64,000 nt of DNA from positions 38,370,070-38,434,069 of the forward strand of contig OV277867.1 in assembly GCA_922989275.2 (NCBI GenBank). The letters run 5' to 3'. The notes beneath the pieces were generated by a model that had not been told where the DNA came from, did not search any database, and saw only the letters and a program-made list of their open reading frames with translations. Made by a program: the position numbers and the translations under genes. Shown one piece after another: positions 51,421 to 63,415 of the stretch (positions are counted from its first letter, which is position 1; every line of letters begins with the position of its first letter). Source of the DNA: Gari tellinella. Taxonomy: Eukaryota > Mollusca > Bivalvia > Cardiida > Psammobiidae.

Positions 51421-52171
51421 TTCAAGTGAATAGGAAGGGAGATAACTCATCATAGCTGGCCATAACTCTTTGATCATGTGATCATTTCTTAATTTAGAAA
51501 TAAGTCCTCAATATGCCATTTGACTATAAAATAAAATGAAGTTGAAAATTGATTTTCAGTTCTGATTTTTTTTCTACCATCAATATTTTTCGGCTCTAAA
51601 TGACCATTGGTGTCGATGGGCCATAAAACACTAATCAATCGATCAAAATCAATATAACATATGATCTTTTTCAGTATCAAACGGCAAGCTCATGCCAAAC
51701 AAAACAGGCCACACTGAGACTTGTCATTCCTGAGTTATCGCCCTTGTTATATTTACATAAATTTTGTAAAATTTAAATATCTTAAAACTATGAAAGGTAA
51801 TAACTTCAAACCTTGCATTCTTGTTAAATATCAAATGATAACTAGTTACAACAAGACAGGTTACTGTTTATTTGAAACTTCCAATACTTGTTAAGTATCA
51901 AATGGGCAACTAATTACAACAAGGCCGGCAAAGATAGTGTACTTGTTTATACTTACTGATTGCTTTAAGTGCACTTAATAGGTGTAAAATCTTCAATACG
52001 TTCAATTAAACTAGATCATTTCACTAATCGCGGATCTCTCAGTGCTTTCAGCACTTTGATTATTTTAGGGTTGATAGGTATAGTTCCGAATCATATCGTT
52101 ATTGTCCGATACTTTAAACATTAAGAAAACACAATTTATGCGTGTATCCATATCCACGTGAAAATGGTATA

Positions 52172-52440
52172 AACAGTGCTCCTTCTCTACAACAATACCC
52201 AATTGGAGACACAGAGTGGGTGTGTTGTTCAGATGGAGTTGCTATAGGAGGGAAAAGAAAGAATTGTCCTACATTTGCAATCAGCTTGAATCCAGATCAG
52301 ACGCCCCGTAACGCGGCGTCTGACCTGGTTTCAAGCTGTTTGTCATTCATCATCATACATGTATTCCCTTTGTCAAACTGTCAACTAATATGTAATCCTT
52401 GGAAGAAACGGCAGTATGGGACGAAACGACAGACGACAAC
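52172..52440 (+). mobile_element. MITE, TACAGTGCTCCC family, right end lost
   Basis: Starts AACAGTGCTCCTTCTCTACA. The hairpin at 52277-52342 has GACGCCCCG/CGCGGCGTC tip arms. The right part decays after TGTCAAACTGTC. Confidence 0.7.
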
Positions 52441-52467
52441 GGTAAATTCCAATTCCAATAAAGAGCA

Positions 52468-52489
52468 CCCCCCCCCCCCCCCCCCCCCC
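52468..52489 (+). repeat. Run of 22 C
   Basis: An uninterrupted C homopolymer. Its length is likely to be unreliable in assembly. Confidence 0.95.
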
Positions 52490-53181
52490 TAGAGTTCAAG
52501 TGCAAAGGTCCCCATCGAAACTCCGCCCTGCCAAGTCAATAAAATCGGCCTATACTTCTGTTGAAATCGCATTATTTCGTAAATTTTGACCACAAAGCTA
52601 TTGACATCGTTTACATTGCAGATGTACCAGTCTCGGGCGTCACCATACCACAGTGCGCATAACAGAGGTCAATATAACAGTGGGGAAGAACGCTATTATT
52701 TCCCTTTCAACGAATTAAAATCTAAGCGGCAATAGAAAATACAGAGAACTTCGTTTGTTTACAAATATTTCAAATGTGAACAACCTTTTTTAAATCAGAT
52801 TTGCAACAAATTTGGGATTATTTGCCGTCTGATCAGGCGCTATTTATTCAATCGACATGAATATTCCAGCTTAAACGCAATAACTGGGAAAATAATACAG
52901 AATTTCACACTGTAACTGATATTAGACGACCTTTCAAATACGACTAAGAAACTGTCATCGTTTTCTATGTTTCAACGAAAATGGAAATCGATTCATAAAA
53001 CAGATATGTTGCTGACGTTCATTTCAATTCCATTATTTCACAGATTGGGACCTGTTGAACCTATTCACCACTACGTAATTCGTGCGGGTTCTTAGGTTCT
53101 CTTGTGGATCTCTTTAGTTAACAAAACATGAACGGGACTACTTTGAATTATGGGCAGTTTAATAAATACAGGTCAAAATTA

Positions 53182-53400
53182 GCAACCAGTGTAGACCTTG
53201 ATCAGAGCGCTCCTATAGGAGCCCTCTGATCCGGATCTACACCGTTTTCAAATGTAATGAGCATAATTATTTTACACAGGTCCATTTTGTAGAAAAAGTT
53301 AAACTTAAAATTACTCTTCTGACATCAAAATGTTTGCAAAGTGTTTCTACGTAAAAAACAAAGGGTTGGTCAATTTACACAAACGGACTAGACTTTAAAA
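53182..53400 (+). mobile_element. MITE relic, TTAACTCTTT-like
   Basis: The hairpin at 53182-53250 (GCAACCAGTGTAGACCTTGATCAG ends, GCGCTCCTATAGGAGCC tip) is followed by AACGGACTAGACTTTAAAA, as in the TTAACTCTTT family. The termini are decayed. Confidence 0.55.
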
Positions 53401-53476
53401 CCTGGTGTTCAGCAGCCATTTGCAGGATGATGGCAAACTATAATAGTGTGACATTGCAGTACGTTCAGTTACGACA

Positions 53477-53775
53477 AGCTAATACAGCGCTCCCTCTCTT
53501 CCACGACACCAAACGGGAGACTAAATATTATGTGCGTTGTTCGGAGGGAGTCGTTACAGAGAGGGAAATTGGCTTACATTTACAAACAGTTTGAATCCGT
53601 ACCGCGGCGTCTGATCCGGATTCAAACTGTTTGTCACTCGTCATTAAGTTATTCTGTCAAAATGTATATTATGTAACTTTGGGAAAAACAGCAGGCGACA
53701 GTTTTAAGCAGACGGTGTTGCAAACGTAAAAGTGTTAGGCATATAATTGTCTTGTTTGGGGAACAGCGACAAGTT
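53477..53775 (+). mobile_element. MITE, TACAGTGCTCCC family, shortened hairpin
   Basis: Starts TACAGCGCTCCCTCTCTTCC. The hairpin at 53583-53633 (CAAACAGTTTGAATCCG ... CGGATTCAAACTGTTTG) has lost one inner arm. The right end stops after GGGGAACAGCGAC. Confidence 0.7.
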
Positions 53776-55635
53776 TTTAATTTCATTTAAAACTATTTCC
53801 CGCGCATTTTAGTATTTCGCGATAACAACTTAAATTTGTCTGAACAATAAAACCGGGTATAGTATGATTAGTATGTGTAGCTTATAGTTATAAACCACTT
53901 TAAAGAGCTCAGAAAATATGTTATTTGTATATAATTCTGCTCTTCGACAAGGATTTTACAACGTTTTTCATGAGGATGTAGTATTATTCTCAATTAGAAG
54001 GTAAGGTGAGAGGTTCATCAAACGAAACAAATTCTAACTTTACACTTCCGTATCCAAAGAATATAATATGAACCCAATATTTGACCATTATTGTAAGTTA
54101 TATATTTAAATGCATTTATTGTGTGCCGTTTTAGTAGATCGACCACAGCAGCAGCTTTTTCGTTGTCACCCACCAATTTTAATAGTGGCTGCCTTTAAGT
54201 AAAACTAGTAATTTTTAATCGATTGTTTTGATTGCAAAATGACATTCATGACACTGCAAATCTTCCATTTATCAAATAAATTTCAAAATAAATCTATGAA
54301 ATCGACATCATTGAAAGTATTCGACATTTACCATAAGGCCTTATTTCACCGTATGCCCATAACATACACTGCAATAGCCAGTATCTATGAATGACTGAAC
54401 TTCAATGTTCTATGATTTCGAAACTGCTTCACGGATTCTTACGAATTATTTAGTCAATATGTGCAATCACTATATTGTGAAGCAGGCAACAATTTAATGC
54501 GCTCGTGTTAATTAGAATGCAGTAAAGCTCAAGAGTGACATATTCAATTGAACGCCCCTCGTACATCCACTAGATCTATATTGGTATTGTTATTATACTG
54601 CAAAGTAAATTCCTTACTTCTTATTGGCTAATAAGCCGTATACGTGAATCCATGAACTACTCTGTAAGCTGACAGGGTACGTATAAATTAAGGTGTTTCA
54701 TTGGATGTCAGGTCCCTCAGCATTGCTTTACAGAAAGAAAGATGGCCGGCTGCTTGACAGAATTGTGCAACCTCTGTTAGTAAAGTTCATTTCAGCTAAG
54801 AATCATTCGGTGTTTAGATCTCTGAATTATTTTTCTTTTCCGAAAAGAAATGACATCGATGTCTACGAGCGTATCTATTTCTTTTTCGAATAACAACCGT
54901 CAGTAGTATGACGTTATTTACGTACAATGTCATCCGTTTTGGCGCGATTATGTTTCTCTATACTGAGCGCTTCGTACAACAAATGCCGAACTTGTTGGGA
55001 AAAATTCGTCTTAAATTTGCAGTATAATACATTTGTTGTACAGTTTCTTCCCAGGATACGTGAGGATTTATTCCGGGCTGGTAAAGTCATGTAAACCTCG
55101 CCTTACGGCTCGGGCAATATGACATTGCCTCAACTGGGAATAAATCCTCACGCACTCTGGGAAGAAACTGTATAACTAATATAATATAACTAGTAACATT
55201 AGAAAGTCTTATGACTATGACAATATTTATTTTATCTTTTATCCCAGCCTAACAACCAAAACAACAACAAAACGAAAACGAACAACTGTTGATTTACCCA
55301 TATAATTCTGTACTGAAATAAAGTGAACGAATAAGACTAACCGATTAGTTTTCCAATGTATAAATAAGCGTTCATCAAGGCAACCCACTTGGCAGTAGTA
55401 ACAATATCTTTATCCCCTATGCCCCAAAACGGTTGAAAATTCACCGAAGTATTCATTATTATATAAATATTTTCGTAATATTTAACAAATATTCCCCCGA
55501 TTCAACTACAAGCAACTTCTTTACTGTCTGTGTTTCTGTCAATGAATGTTAGTAAGCTTTGCTATAGTGTTTCTTCATCGCCACACACTTTACACATGTT
55601 TAACCTTTTTTCTCAAACATTTGAGGGAGTATATA
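53776..55635. other. No gene recognised
   Basis: AT-rich. It contains one clear inverted repeat (55037-55172). A 66-codon frame at 54693-54893 has no known domain. Confidence 0.4.
55037..55172. repeat. Inverted repeat, 36-bp arms
   Basis: TACAGTTTCTTCCCAGGATA...GAGGATTTATTCC pairs with GGAATAAATCCTC...GGGAAGAAACTGTA, enclosing about 64 bp. Confidence 0.8.
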
Positions 55636-55849
55636 TTAACCCTTATCGTGTTTAGCGCGACTTCGCTAATATTTGCAAACAGTTTGGACCCGGATAAGAT
55701 GCCATGTTTGGCGGCGTCTGCTCTGGATCAAAATTGTTTGCCATACATCTTCAACCTTTCGACATTTTGAAAAGCGTAAAACTAATTTTGATTTGTTTTC
55801 GCAGATGATATCTTTGACGCACACGGTAATTAAGCATGATAAGGGTTAA
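55636..55849 (+). mobile_element. MITE, TTAACCCTTATCG family
   Basis: 214 bp, TTAA-bounded, with ends TTAACCCTTATCGTG and CATGATAAGGGTTAA. The hairpin at 55676-55740 is diverged (TTTGCAAACAGTTTGGACCC ... GGATCAAAATTGTTTG). A partial second copy ends near 63836. Confidence 0.8.
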
Positions 55850-56329
55850 ATGATTGTTTTTGATTTCCTGTAGATATTAGGTTTACTATTATGCAAGTTT
55901 TTCAATAAAATGTTTCCCTTGTAGATCTACTTGTAAACTTTTCTTTTCAGCCTTAGATATAACATTCTAAGACACTGTACATATATATTGTTTGTCAGTA
56001 TAACAGTAAATTGAACTTCTTTACTGCCAACGACGCCAAAAGGCGACATTGCAAACTTTTATGACCCTGACCAGACGCCGCATCACGCGTATGATACATA
56101 TTCAAACTGTTTGACACTCGTAACGACATGTTCAGTGAAAACAGTCCTAAAGCTTGCCCAAACCTACTAAAGCTACCAATTACAGACAATATTTTGGTGG
56201 TAAAAGGGTACAAAGAGGTAATAAAACTTGTGTAGTTTCTTTTCCAAAGAGGTTTCTCTGCTCTGGATCAGGCATGAGTATATAGGTTCTTTTACTCAGA
56301 GCAATAGGTTTTTTCCTTTACCTTGGAAT

Positions 56330-56358
56330 TTTCGGAGATGTCACATCCCCTTCATCGG
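56330..56358 (-). ncRNA. Hammerhead-like core, left terminal repeat
   Basis: Minus strand: CCGATGA (56358-56352), an 18-nt stem-loop (GGGGATGT/ACATCTCC), then GAAA (56333-56330). The order equals the hammerhead core, with C in place of U at the second position. A cleavage-site stem was not found. Confidence 0.35.
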
Positions 56359-56459
56359 CAAGAGTGCACTCTGGCTTGGATCACATGACCGGTGAGTGGT
56401 CACGTGATACGAGGAGTCTCCTGTATCTCCGATAGTCGCTAACTTATATATGGAGTTCT

Positions 56460-57125
56460 TTGAGAAGGAAGCTTTGGATCCGTTCCGTGGTTCGCTCTCT
56501 TTTCCACCGAGCTGAGACTATAGTAACAGAAGACCATGACAAATTTAAAGAGATAGAACATGTCAAAACAGCACTCAGAACCAATGGATATCCAGAATGG
56601 ATTTTCCGACTACCAAAGAAGAAAACAAAAAGAGTGGACAAAGACCAAAGGGGTATAGAAAAGAGACCTAACGTGGGAATGCCATACATCCGAGGGACAT
56701 CAGAAGTACTCGCAAGGATATTCAGGAAACATGGAGCCAACATTTTCCACAAACCGTATAACACCACCAGACAACAAATGACCCACGTGAAGGACCGCAC
56801 AGACAAAATGAAAAAGTGTGGTGTTATATATCACATCCAGTGTGAGGACTGTGAACATGATTATGTGGGCGAGACAGCTAGACAATCAGACACTATAGTT
56901 AGTTAAAGAACATATCACAAGAACATACTCTGCTATTCATGAACACTGCGAGGCTACTGGACACAAGATCAAACCAGACAAAACTAAAGTCTCAATCTCG
57001 GAAGACAATATTTGGAAAAAGAAAGTAAAGGAGGCAATAGAAAGCCATCACTTAACAGGGACGAGGGACTGGAGCTACCGCGGGTGTATGACGGTCTCCT
57101 CGTATCACGTGACCACTCACCGGTC
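56460..57125 (+). pseudogene. Penelope-like RT thumb plus GIY-YIG endonuclease, C-terminal part
   Basis: Frame 56460-56906 reads RSLFHRAETIVTEDHDKF, then TNGYPEWIFRLPKKK, the region after the reverse transcriptase core, then GVIYHIQCEDCEHDYVGETA, the GIY-YIG-type start with the paired cysteines typical of Penelope-like endonucleases. After a frameshift near 56895 the reading continues with VKEHITR and GHKIKPDKTKVS, and after another near 57055 with LNRDEGLELPRVYD to a stop inside the right terminal repeat. The polymerase catalytic motifs are absent, so it is a 5'-truncated dead copy. Confidence 0.85.
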
Positions 57126-57153
57126 ATGTGATCCAAGCCAGAGTGCAGTCTTG

Positions 57154-57182
57154 CCGATGAAGGGGATGTGACATCTCCGAAA
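57154..57182 (+). ncRNA. Hammerhead-like core, right terminal repeat
   Basis: The plus-strand copy of the same motif: CCGATGA (57154-57160), stem-loop, GAAA (57179-57182). Hammerhead motifs are described in Penelope-like terminal repeats. The C substitution and missing stem I/III suggest decay. Confidence 0.35.
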
Positions 57183-57879
57183 ATTCCAAGGTAAAGGAAA
57201 AAACCTATTGCTCTGAGTAAAAGAACCTATATACTCTTGTGTAGTTTCGTTACAGCAGCCGTCTTAAAACGCTGCAAAATAATTATCTGTTCGGTACAGT
57301 ATTTTCAGTATTTGGTTACTAAATTGAAAAATTAGATCTACTCAGTCTACGTCACGTCTTCTAGAATGTGCGGGATATTTCGAAATATGCCAGATTACGT
57401 CACTGATTAGTAAGACTTTGGCATCTGCCCTTATCAAAAAACGGCAACTTACTGTCAACCCACATTTCCGTTATGTAGATTGCATACCAACGGTTTTTAT
57501 GCCAGGTTCCAGCGTTAAGGAAGTTCGCGGGTAAGCTTAATTTTCATGAAAGGTGCTATGAAACTTTGCGTGCATAATAATACTATTCTAAGAAAGAATC
57601 TATGCCAATATAGGCAAACTTTATTGTTTGATTTGTCTTTAAGATCTCTTCCTTTAGCAAAAACCTTGAACTTTGAGGAGAAAATATTTCTCAAAAACAA
57701 AAAAGCTAATGACTATAAGTCTCGTTCAATAAGTTATGCACAACATTAATTACAAGAAAATCAAAACACATTTTTATTTATTTGTTATCAAATATCTAAA
57801 TTTTACAAAATGTTTTCTTTCCATTAAATCTTGAATAACAGAAAAAAATACTCATTCAATGTATATTTTCAACTAAGTA

Positions 57880-58745
57880 CCAGTACTAAGTACGACGAAA
57901 ATCTGACTGTGCTTTGGACGATTTTGTAGATACCATTCAAGAAAACCCAAAAGTGGGGGTTGACATGGAAACAATTAAAATGCAGTTAAAACAATACTGA
58001 AAGTTATTGTCGCCCTTAAGTTTGATAATTTGTTATTTGAGGAGTTTGTCATCATTTTAAACTGCATTTGTAGTTGTTTCTGATATTTATAGGACGAAAA
58101 AATGAACATTTTAGGGTATTTCTATATTTTCTGTACAATATTAAATGTTCTCATAAATATTCATGAGTATGTAAAATAGGTAATTGCAAGGTAGAGTCTA
58201 ACAATTAAGCTGCAATTTGTATTCTCTTCAATTTGGTACAAGATTTATTTGTTTCGGACAAAAAAGGCTGAGATATGGATGATTTTGCAGGTATGTGTCA
58301 CCATAACCCTACACTGTGAAGTTCCCATTGAAACAATTAAATACTGTTAAACTTTGCTTAAACGTTAATGTGTAACCTCTAATTATACATTTTGTTTTCT
58401 GATGATGATGTCATCATTTTAAACTGCTTTTAAAGCTATTTACTGATATTTGTTTGCTTAAAAGTGAAAAATTTAAGGTATTTCTATATTTTCTCTATTT
58501 TTAATGTGCTCATTGATATTCATGGTATGCAAATATCTTCAATTTTGTACAAGATTTATATGTTTGGGACAAAATTTGACTGTGATATGGGCAATTTTCG
58601 CAGGCAGGAATCATAATGACTGAGTTTTTGGCGTTCCCATGGAAACAAATAAAATACAGTTAAAATGTTACTGAAAGGTTAGTTTTTGTCCTCAAGTTAA
58701 ATATTTTATTTTCTGAGGACTTTGTCAAATATTTACTTTTACATG
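57880..58745 (+). repeat. Tandem repeat of roughly 310-370 bp, about 2.7 units
   Basis: The units share GTACAAGATTTAT, CCATGGAAACAA, GTTAAA plus TACTGAAAG, TTTGTCATCATTTTAAACTGC and TATTTCTATATTTTCT. Unit starts lie near 57890, 58242 and 58548. Diverged and non-coding. Confidence 0.7.
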
Positions 58746-58959
58746 AGTTATTTGTTTCACGAATGGGACAATTAGAGCATTCATTTCCTATAGGAGATAT
58801 CTGTGTAACTTTCAGCATGTTTGAGCCTGCCAGGCTGCAATAAACTGTGTCCAATCACTCTTTTACTCTTATCATACTAAATTGTCGTCTTATTCATATA
58901 TATCGTCTGGGAAATTAATCCTGGTTAGTTTTTAAGCATTTTAAAACTGACGAAAGGTG

Positions 58960-59010
58960 AAAGGTAAAGGGCAAACCGTTTGAATCGAGATCAGACGCAG
59001 TGTTACTTTT
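58960..59010 (+). repeat. Half of the shared hairpin
   Basis: GGGCAAACCGTTTGAATCGA then GATCAGACGCAGTGTTAC. The complementary half is missing. Confidence 0.5.
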
Positions 59011-59244
59011 TCAGAATGGCGTCGATAAGTCGCTCCTTGCATGATACGGGTTAAAATAGGAAAGACACGTGGAGAGACGTTAATATCAGTCATATGTAAA
59101 GACATCAAAAAGTATGTCTAGGGCAAAAGGGTTAAAGCGTAACCCACAAAGGATAGCATTTTGAAACAAGACACAATTAGAAGTTAATGGCAATTTCTTT
59201 TATATAATTCACAACAAACAACAGCTCCCTGGTAATAGCAAAAT

Positions 59245-59494
59245 TACAATGGAGAAAACGTTATTATTTCCCGTTTAAACGCAAACGTACGCAAACGCAG
59301 AGCACTAAAACGTAGAACAGTGCAACTTTTGGACAATTCTTATAATTCATGTTTATCTTGGTGGCAAACAGTTTGGAGCCTGATCAGACACCGGGTTACC
59401 CGGCGTCTGATCTTGCTCCAAACTGTTTGCACTGCAAATAATAGTTTTAGCGTAAACGCGTTTATTGGGAAATAATAACGTTTTCTCCACTGTA
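59245..59494 (+). mobile_element. MITE, TACAGTGGAGAA family, second complete copy
   Basis: 250 bp, the same length and order as 19261-19510. The termini TACAATGGAGAAAACGTTAT and AACGTTTTCTCCACTGTA differ from that copy at matching positions in both ends. The hairpin is at 59365-59430. Confidence 0.9.
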
Positions 59495-60496
59495 GATGTT
59501 CATGTCTGCACCAGACTTTCAGCCCTTTGTATCATTTCATGGAATGATCCCATCTACAAGAATACGAAATGTTTTGCAAATAAACATGCTAAATGAATCG
59601 TGCGACATATTGTATTTATATATTCCTTTTGTTCAGAACTAGTCAACTTCTTTGTTTTCTTGATTATAAATATGCTGTTTCAGTACATCAAACGCCCCAA
59701 CGGCATGGAAATATGACAGTAGTTTCCCTTAGAGATTACTGCTATCTTTGCAATTAACTTTGTGTTTCAATAGTAGAAGGTTTAAGTCATGATCACTTGC
59801 AACGACTCTGTGGGATTGTTTTTATTTTCCCACTGGTTACAATATTCCAGACGCTAATTGGTTAAAGTACTTTTCTTAATCTATTAAGCCTAATTACTTT
59901 AACCATGGTAGTTGATGCTGAGACACTGTATAAATAGTTGGCATAGCTCAGCAGAAAATTAGTTTACTTTCATATCAGTGATACATGCTCACCATTGCCA
60001 TAACAATGCCGTCATCAATGTAACAGCCAATTCCTTTATGACACAACCGGACCTTAAAAGAATATGTTCAAGGTCGGTAGGCTCAGCCCCGCCCTGATTT
60101 GTACAAGCAAATACAGCGTACGCGAGGCTCCAGAAAACTTCACGCATACTTCATCTGCAACTATATTCGGATACTTTCGACTGTAACTCTTAACAACATG
60201 TTAAAAAAGTTAAACCGAAAGAAACGACGTTCACTGAACTTAATTTCAAGCATGTAGATAAGTTGTTTTAGATAGTGTTTGAAGAAAATTTTCAGTACAG
60301 GATTTCCACTGACGGCCCAATAGACCAGATGTTAGGTGTTTGGACTGACATAATATGATATTCTTACTTATAGGATCAGAGTCTAATCGTGTCCTAGAGG
60401 ATTCGCTTTAAAGATGTATTAAAAGTTCGAGTACAAATCAGATGGTCGCTCATCAAGAGAAATAACCTTTTTTTTCAAATGTGACAAAGTTTATTG
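59495..60496. other. Nothing recognised
   Basis: Unique-looking AT-rich sequence without a supported exon. Confidence 0.4.
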
Positions 60497-63402
60497 AATA
60501 AATACGTAAAAGACTCAAGCAGGAAACGCAACACAAACAATGCACACACCTCTCAAACGGAACACACGCACAGTCATACCATAACAAACACAAACACGCA
60601 ATCCCATTCCCTCATCTACACACTAAATAGAAAACAACACGCAAGACAACCATAAAGCAAAGTGAATATAGAAGCCCGCCTTGGTACGGTCAGCAGCAAT
60701 CAATAATTAATAATAAATTAATTATTAACAACCACTGGGGGGTTAAACCTGGGTTTAGGGGCGCCCAACCTCACTCTTATCTCCTATATTCACCTATGAA
60801 GACGAACAGTGTACATAAAATATAAACCCTGTTCCACAACCTTACAATAAAAAAGACCGCCAGCACAGTTAGTAAATACATGTAAAACATCTAACAAAAA
60901 TTCTATGACAAGATTGTTAGTAAAATGGGAAAAATTAAACATTCAAGCCACTATGGCAACGGTCACATTGTAGTCAAGCGACTAGTCTGTAGTCACGAGT
61001 AACTGTAAGACATGGATGGGTTTAGGGTACAACAGAGAGGGAGAGAAAAATCAAAGCACGAAAATCCGACATAACTCTCCCGGTTAAGGACGGCTTTAGA
61101 GATACATCATCATGTAGTGCTAAGCCCTCTCTGTCGTCGCACAACCAAAGAGAAAAGCATAGTTATCAATTGTAGATTGATCGATAACCAAACGTGAATT
61201 GCGCAGCAATATAGTTGGATCATAATCTTTTTTGAGGAACATTCTAATACGTTTCACAAATAGGTTTGGAAAATGCATATGTCCAAGAATCTTACGAGGT
61301 CTGTAAATCACAACACAATAAAACTCCGGATGTGAAATACCTTGCCACAGAAAAGACTTTAAGTTACATTTATACTTGTTAATGAGAGGAAGAGTTCCCT
61401 AAAAGAATTTAGAAAATGTTTTACGAAGTTTATGAAATTTGTACCCCTGTTTAAGAAGCTTTTCAGTAATATGTTTATTACGAATGTGGAAGTCCTCAAC
61501 AGAGGTACAGGCCCTAGCAAAACGAATACGTTGTGAAATATAAACCCCGTGAGATGTAGAACGGGGAACATCGCCATCTAGATGAGGATAACTTACAATA
61601 CTAAAATCAAAATCATCTCGTTTATCGTAAATCTTAGAAGAAACAATTCAGTTATTTATGAGAAGATCCAAATCTAAAAATGGTGCCGATAAATTTGACT
61701 CGTTTGTTTTATTAAGGCGTAGTTCTTTTGGTTTAATAAAAGAAAACATAGTATCAAAAAGTGGGTTGTCTATATTAAAAATATCATCTAGATAGCGCGA
61801 TGTATTGTTAAAGGCTTCGATCATATCTGCCTGTGTATCAGGTTTTAGACTTAGCATAACGTCCCTCTCATAACAGTACAAAAATAGGTCTGCGACAAGG
61901 GGCGCACAGTTTGTACCCATAGGGATACCAATCACTTGGCGGTATATGGTACTCCCAAAACGTACATAAATATTATCCAGAAGAAATGATAGTGATTTAC
62001 AGACATCGGTGCAAATCCACATAGTGTAATGCTTAACCGTGTCATTTGTAAAAAATGCACGATCAGTATTACACGCAAGAAATAGTTTTCTTTCTCTGGC
62101 AAAAGTCTTTTCAATAAGTTGTATAAGTTTAGCTTTTATTAAATTATGAGGTAAGGTAGTATATAGTGTTGAAAAGTTATACGTACTTATATTGCAAGCT
62201 TGTTTTTTCTATGTTCAAGCTTCGTCAAAATTTCATTCGAGTTTTTGATAGACCAAAACAGATTAAGTCCAGAATTTTCGTAAGTCTTGTCACAATACCT
62301 TTTAACATGATCTTTGATTTTAATTAAAGACGATGTCAAAAGTTTGGAAAGCTTAGTACATGTAGTAGTACATGCACTTGAATTAGCAATAAAACGAGAC
62401 TGATATGGTGTTTTGTGGAGTTTTGGTATCCAGTACATTGTAGGAAGTTTATGACATGTAATGTTGACATCAGCTTTTAATTGTTCACATGTATCAAGAT
62501 GATCAGATACTACATTAGGCTCCGTTAAATTGGTTGATATATAGGAATTGGTATTCACAAGTTCCTAGTTTAAAGTATTAACATAATGTAATCGTCATAC
62601 AATTATCACATTATTGGATGCTTTGTCTGCAGTAACAAGTACATACTTGGAATGAAAGTCTTGTATGCCCTTCTTTAAGTGGCGAATGTTAAATTTAGGT
62701 TTAGGTGGTAAAAGATGGTTATTGGATAAATAGAACGAAATCCGGGTATCGATTATATCAACAATTAATTCTTTCCATTTTGAAAGAGCGTCATTTTCAG
62801 TATGTTCTCTTCGGCACCAGTTGGTACTATAATTATTCAAAGCTTCCCAGATATGATTGCGGCAAGTATCGAAATCAATTAAGGCAGGTAATCTAAATTT
62901 AGGTCCCTTACTCAAAATCGCTCTGATGCGTTTATCTTTAATGATATCAAAATTGCCTGTTATTATATGACCCACTGGAGCGTAACATAATTTAGAAGAG
63001 GTACAGTCTCATGTATCTGGTGTGTTTTCGAGAATTTTAAGATCAAAAACAATTTTATTGTAGTTAAAAATTAACCCTCTTACAGATTTATTATACTTAT
63101 AGCAAATAATAGGTGGTTCAATATTTTTGAAATAATTTGGAATAGCATTCATCACATTTTTGTTTCGGAGAAAACTTTGTAAATCTATGAAATCAATACC
63201 TTTATTTATAAAAGGGACCTTAATGAAATATCTTTTGTGATCGTTTAAAGAATCAATATGAAGTCTGAGAACATGCTGAGTATAACTTTGTATTAATAAA
63301 TAAATACGAAAGACTCAAGCAGGAAACGTTACACAAACAATTCACCCACCTCTCAAGCAGAACACACACACACACAGTCATACCACAACAAACACACCCA
63401 CC
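60497..63402 (-). mobile_element. Reverse-transcriptase element between about 105-bp direct repeats
   Basis: Direct repeats at about 60497-60602 and 63297-63402 (AATAAATACG, GACTCAAGCAGGAAACG, CATACCA plus AACAAACAC) flank a decayed minus-strand coding region. The arrangement resembles the pseudo-LTRs of Penelope-like elements. No endonuclease domain was recognised. The left repeat is followed by an A/C-rich 3' region. Confidence 0.7.
61075..63285 (-). pseudogene. Decayed reverse transcriptase of a Penelope-like or related family
   Basis: Reading leftward on the minus strand: FINKGIDFIDLQSFLRNKN (about 63200); a stop at about 63011; GHIITGNFDI and VLVTADKASNNVI (62975-62600); LPTMYWIPKLHKTPYQSRFI and LFWSIKNS (62558-62190); a frameshift near 62195; motif A region STYNFSTLYTTLPH, where the usual Asp of YDFSTLY is Asn; then VIGIPMGTNCAPLVADLFLY and catalytic SRYLDDIFNID (62022-61650); APFLDLDL; another frameshift; YRPRKILGH and the C-terminal tail to about 61085. 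It has at least two frameshifts and one stop, so it is dead. The style is common in marine invertebrate genomes; assignment to Penelope-like elements is tentative. Confidence 0.8.
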
Positions 63403-63415
63403 CCCACACACACAT
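63361..63415 (+). repeat. CA-rich microsatellite
   Basis: ACACACACACACAC and CACACCCACCCCCACACACA at the right end of the direct repeat. The minus-strand frame here is a repeat reading. Confidence 0.8.

Larger units (their letters stand above)
56240..57235 (+). mobile_element. Penelope-like element fragment with 136-bp inverted termini
   Basis: A 13-bp direct repeat CTTGTGTAGTTTC (56227-56239 and 57236-57248) flanks the insertion. Inverted repeats of 136 bp (56281-56416 and 57096-57231) are nearly identical. Between them is the 3' end of a Penelope-like coding region. This is consistent with a truncated insertion whose terminal repeat was partly copied in inverse orientation, as known for this group. 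Confidence 0.85.

Noticed and set aside
56444..56806. 120-codon minus-strand frame opposite the Penelope-like fragment
   Set aside because: It is the antisense of a recognisable GIY-YIG coding region and shows no domain of its own.
61359..61577. 72-codon minus-strand frame as a separate gene
   Set aside because: It is an out-of-frame reading of the decayed reverse transcriptase; the neighbouring frame restores family-like sequence.
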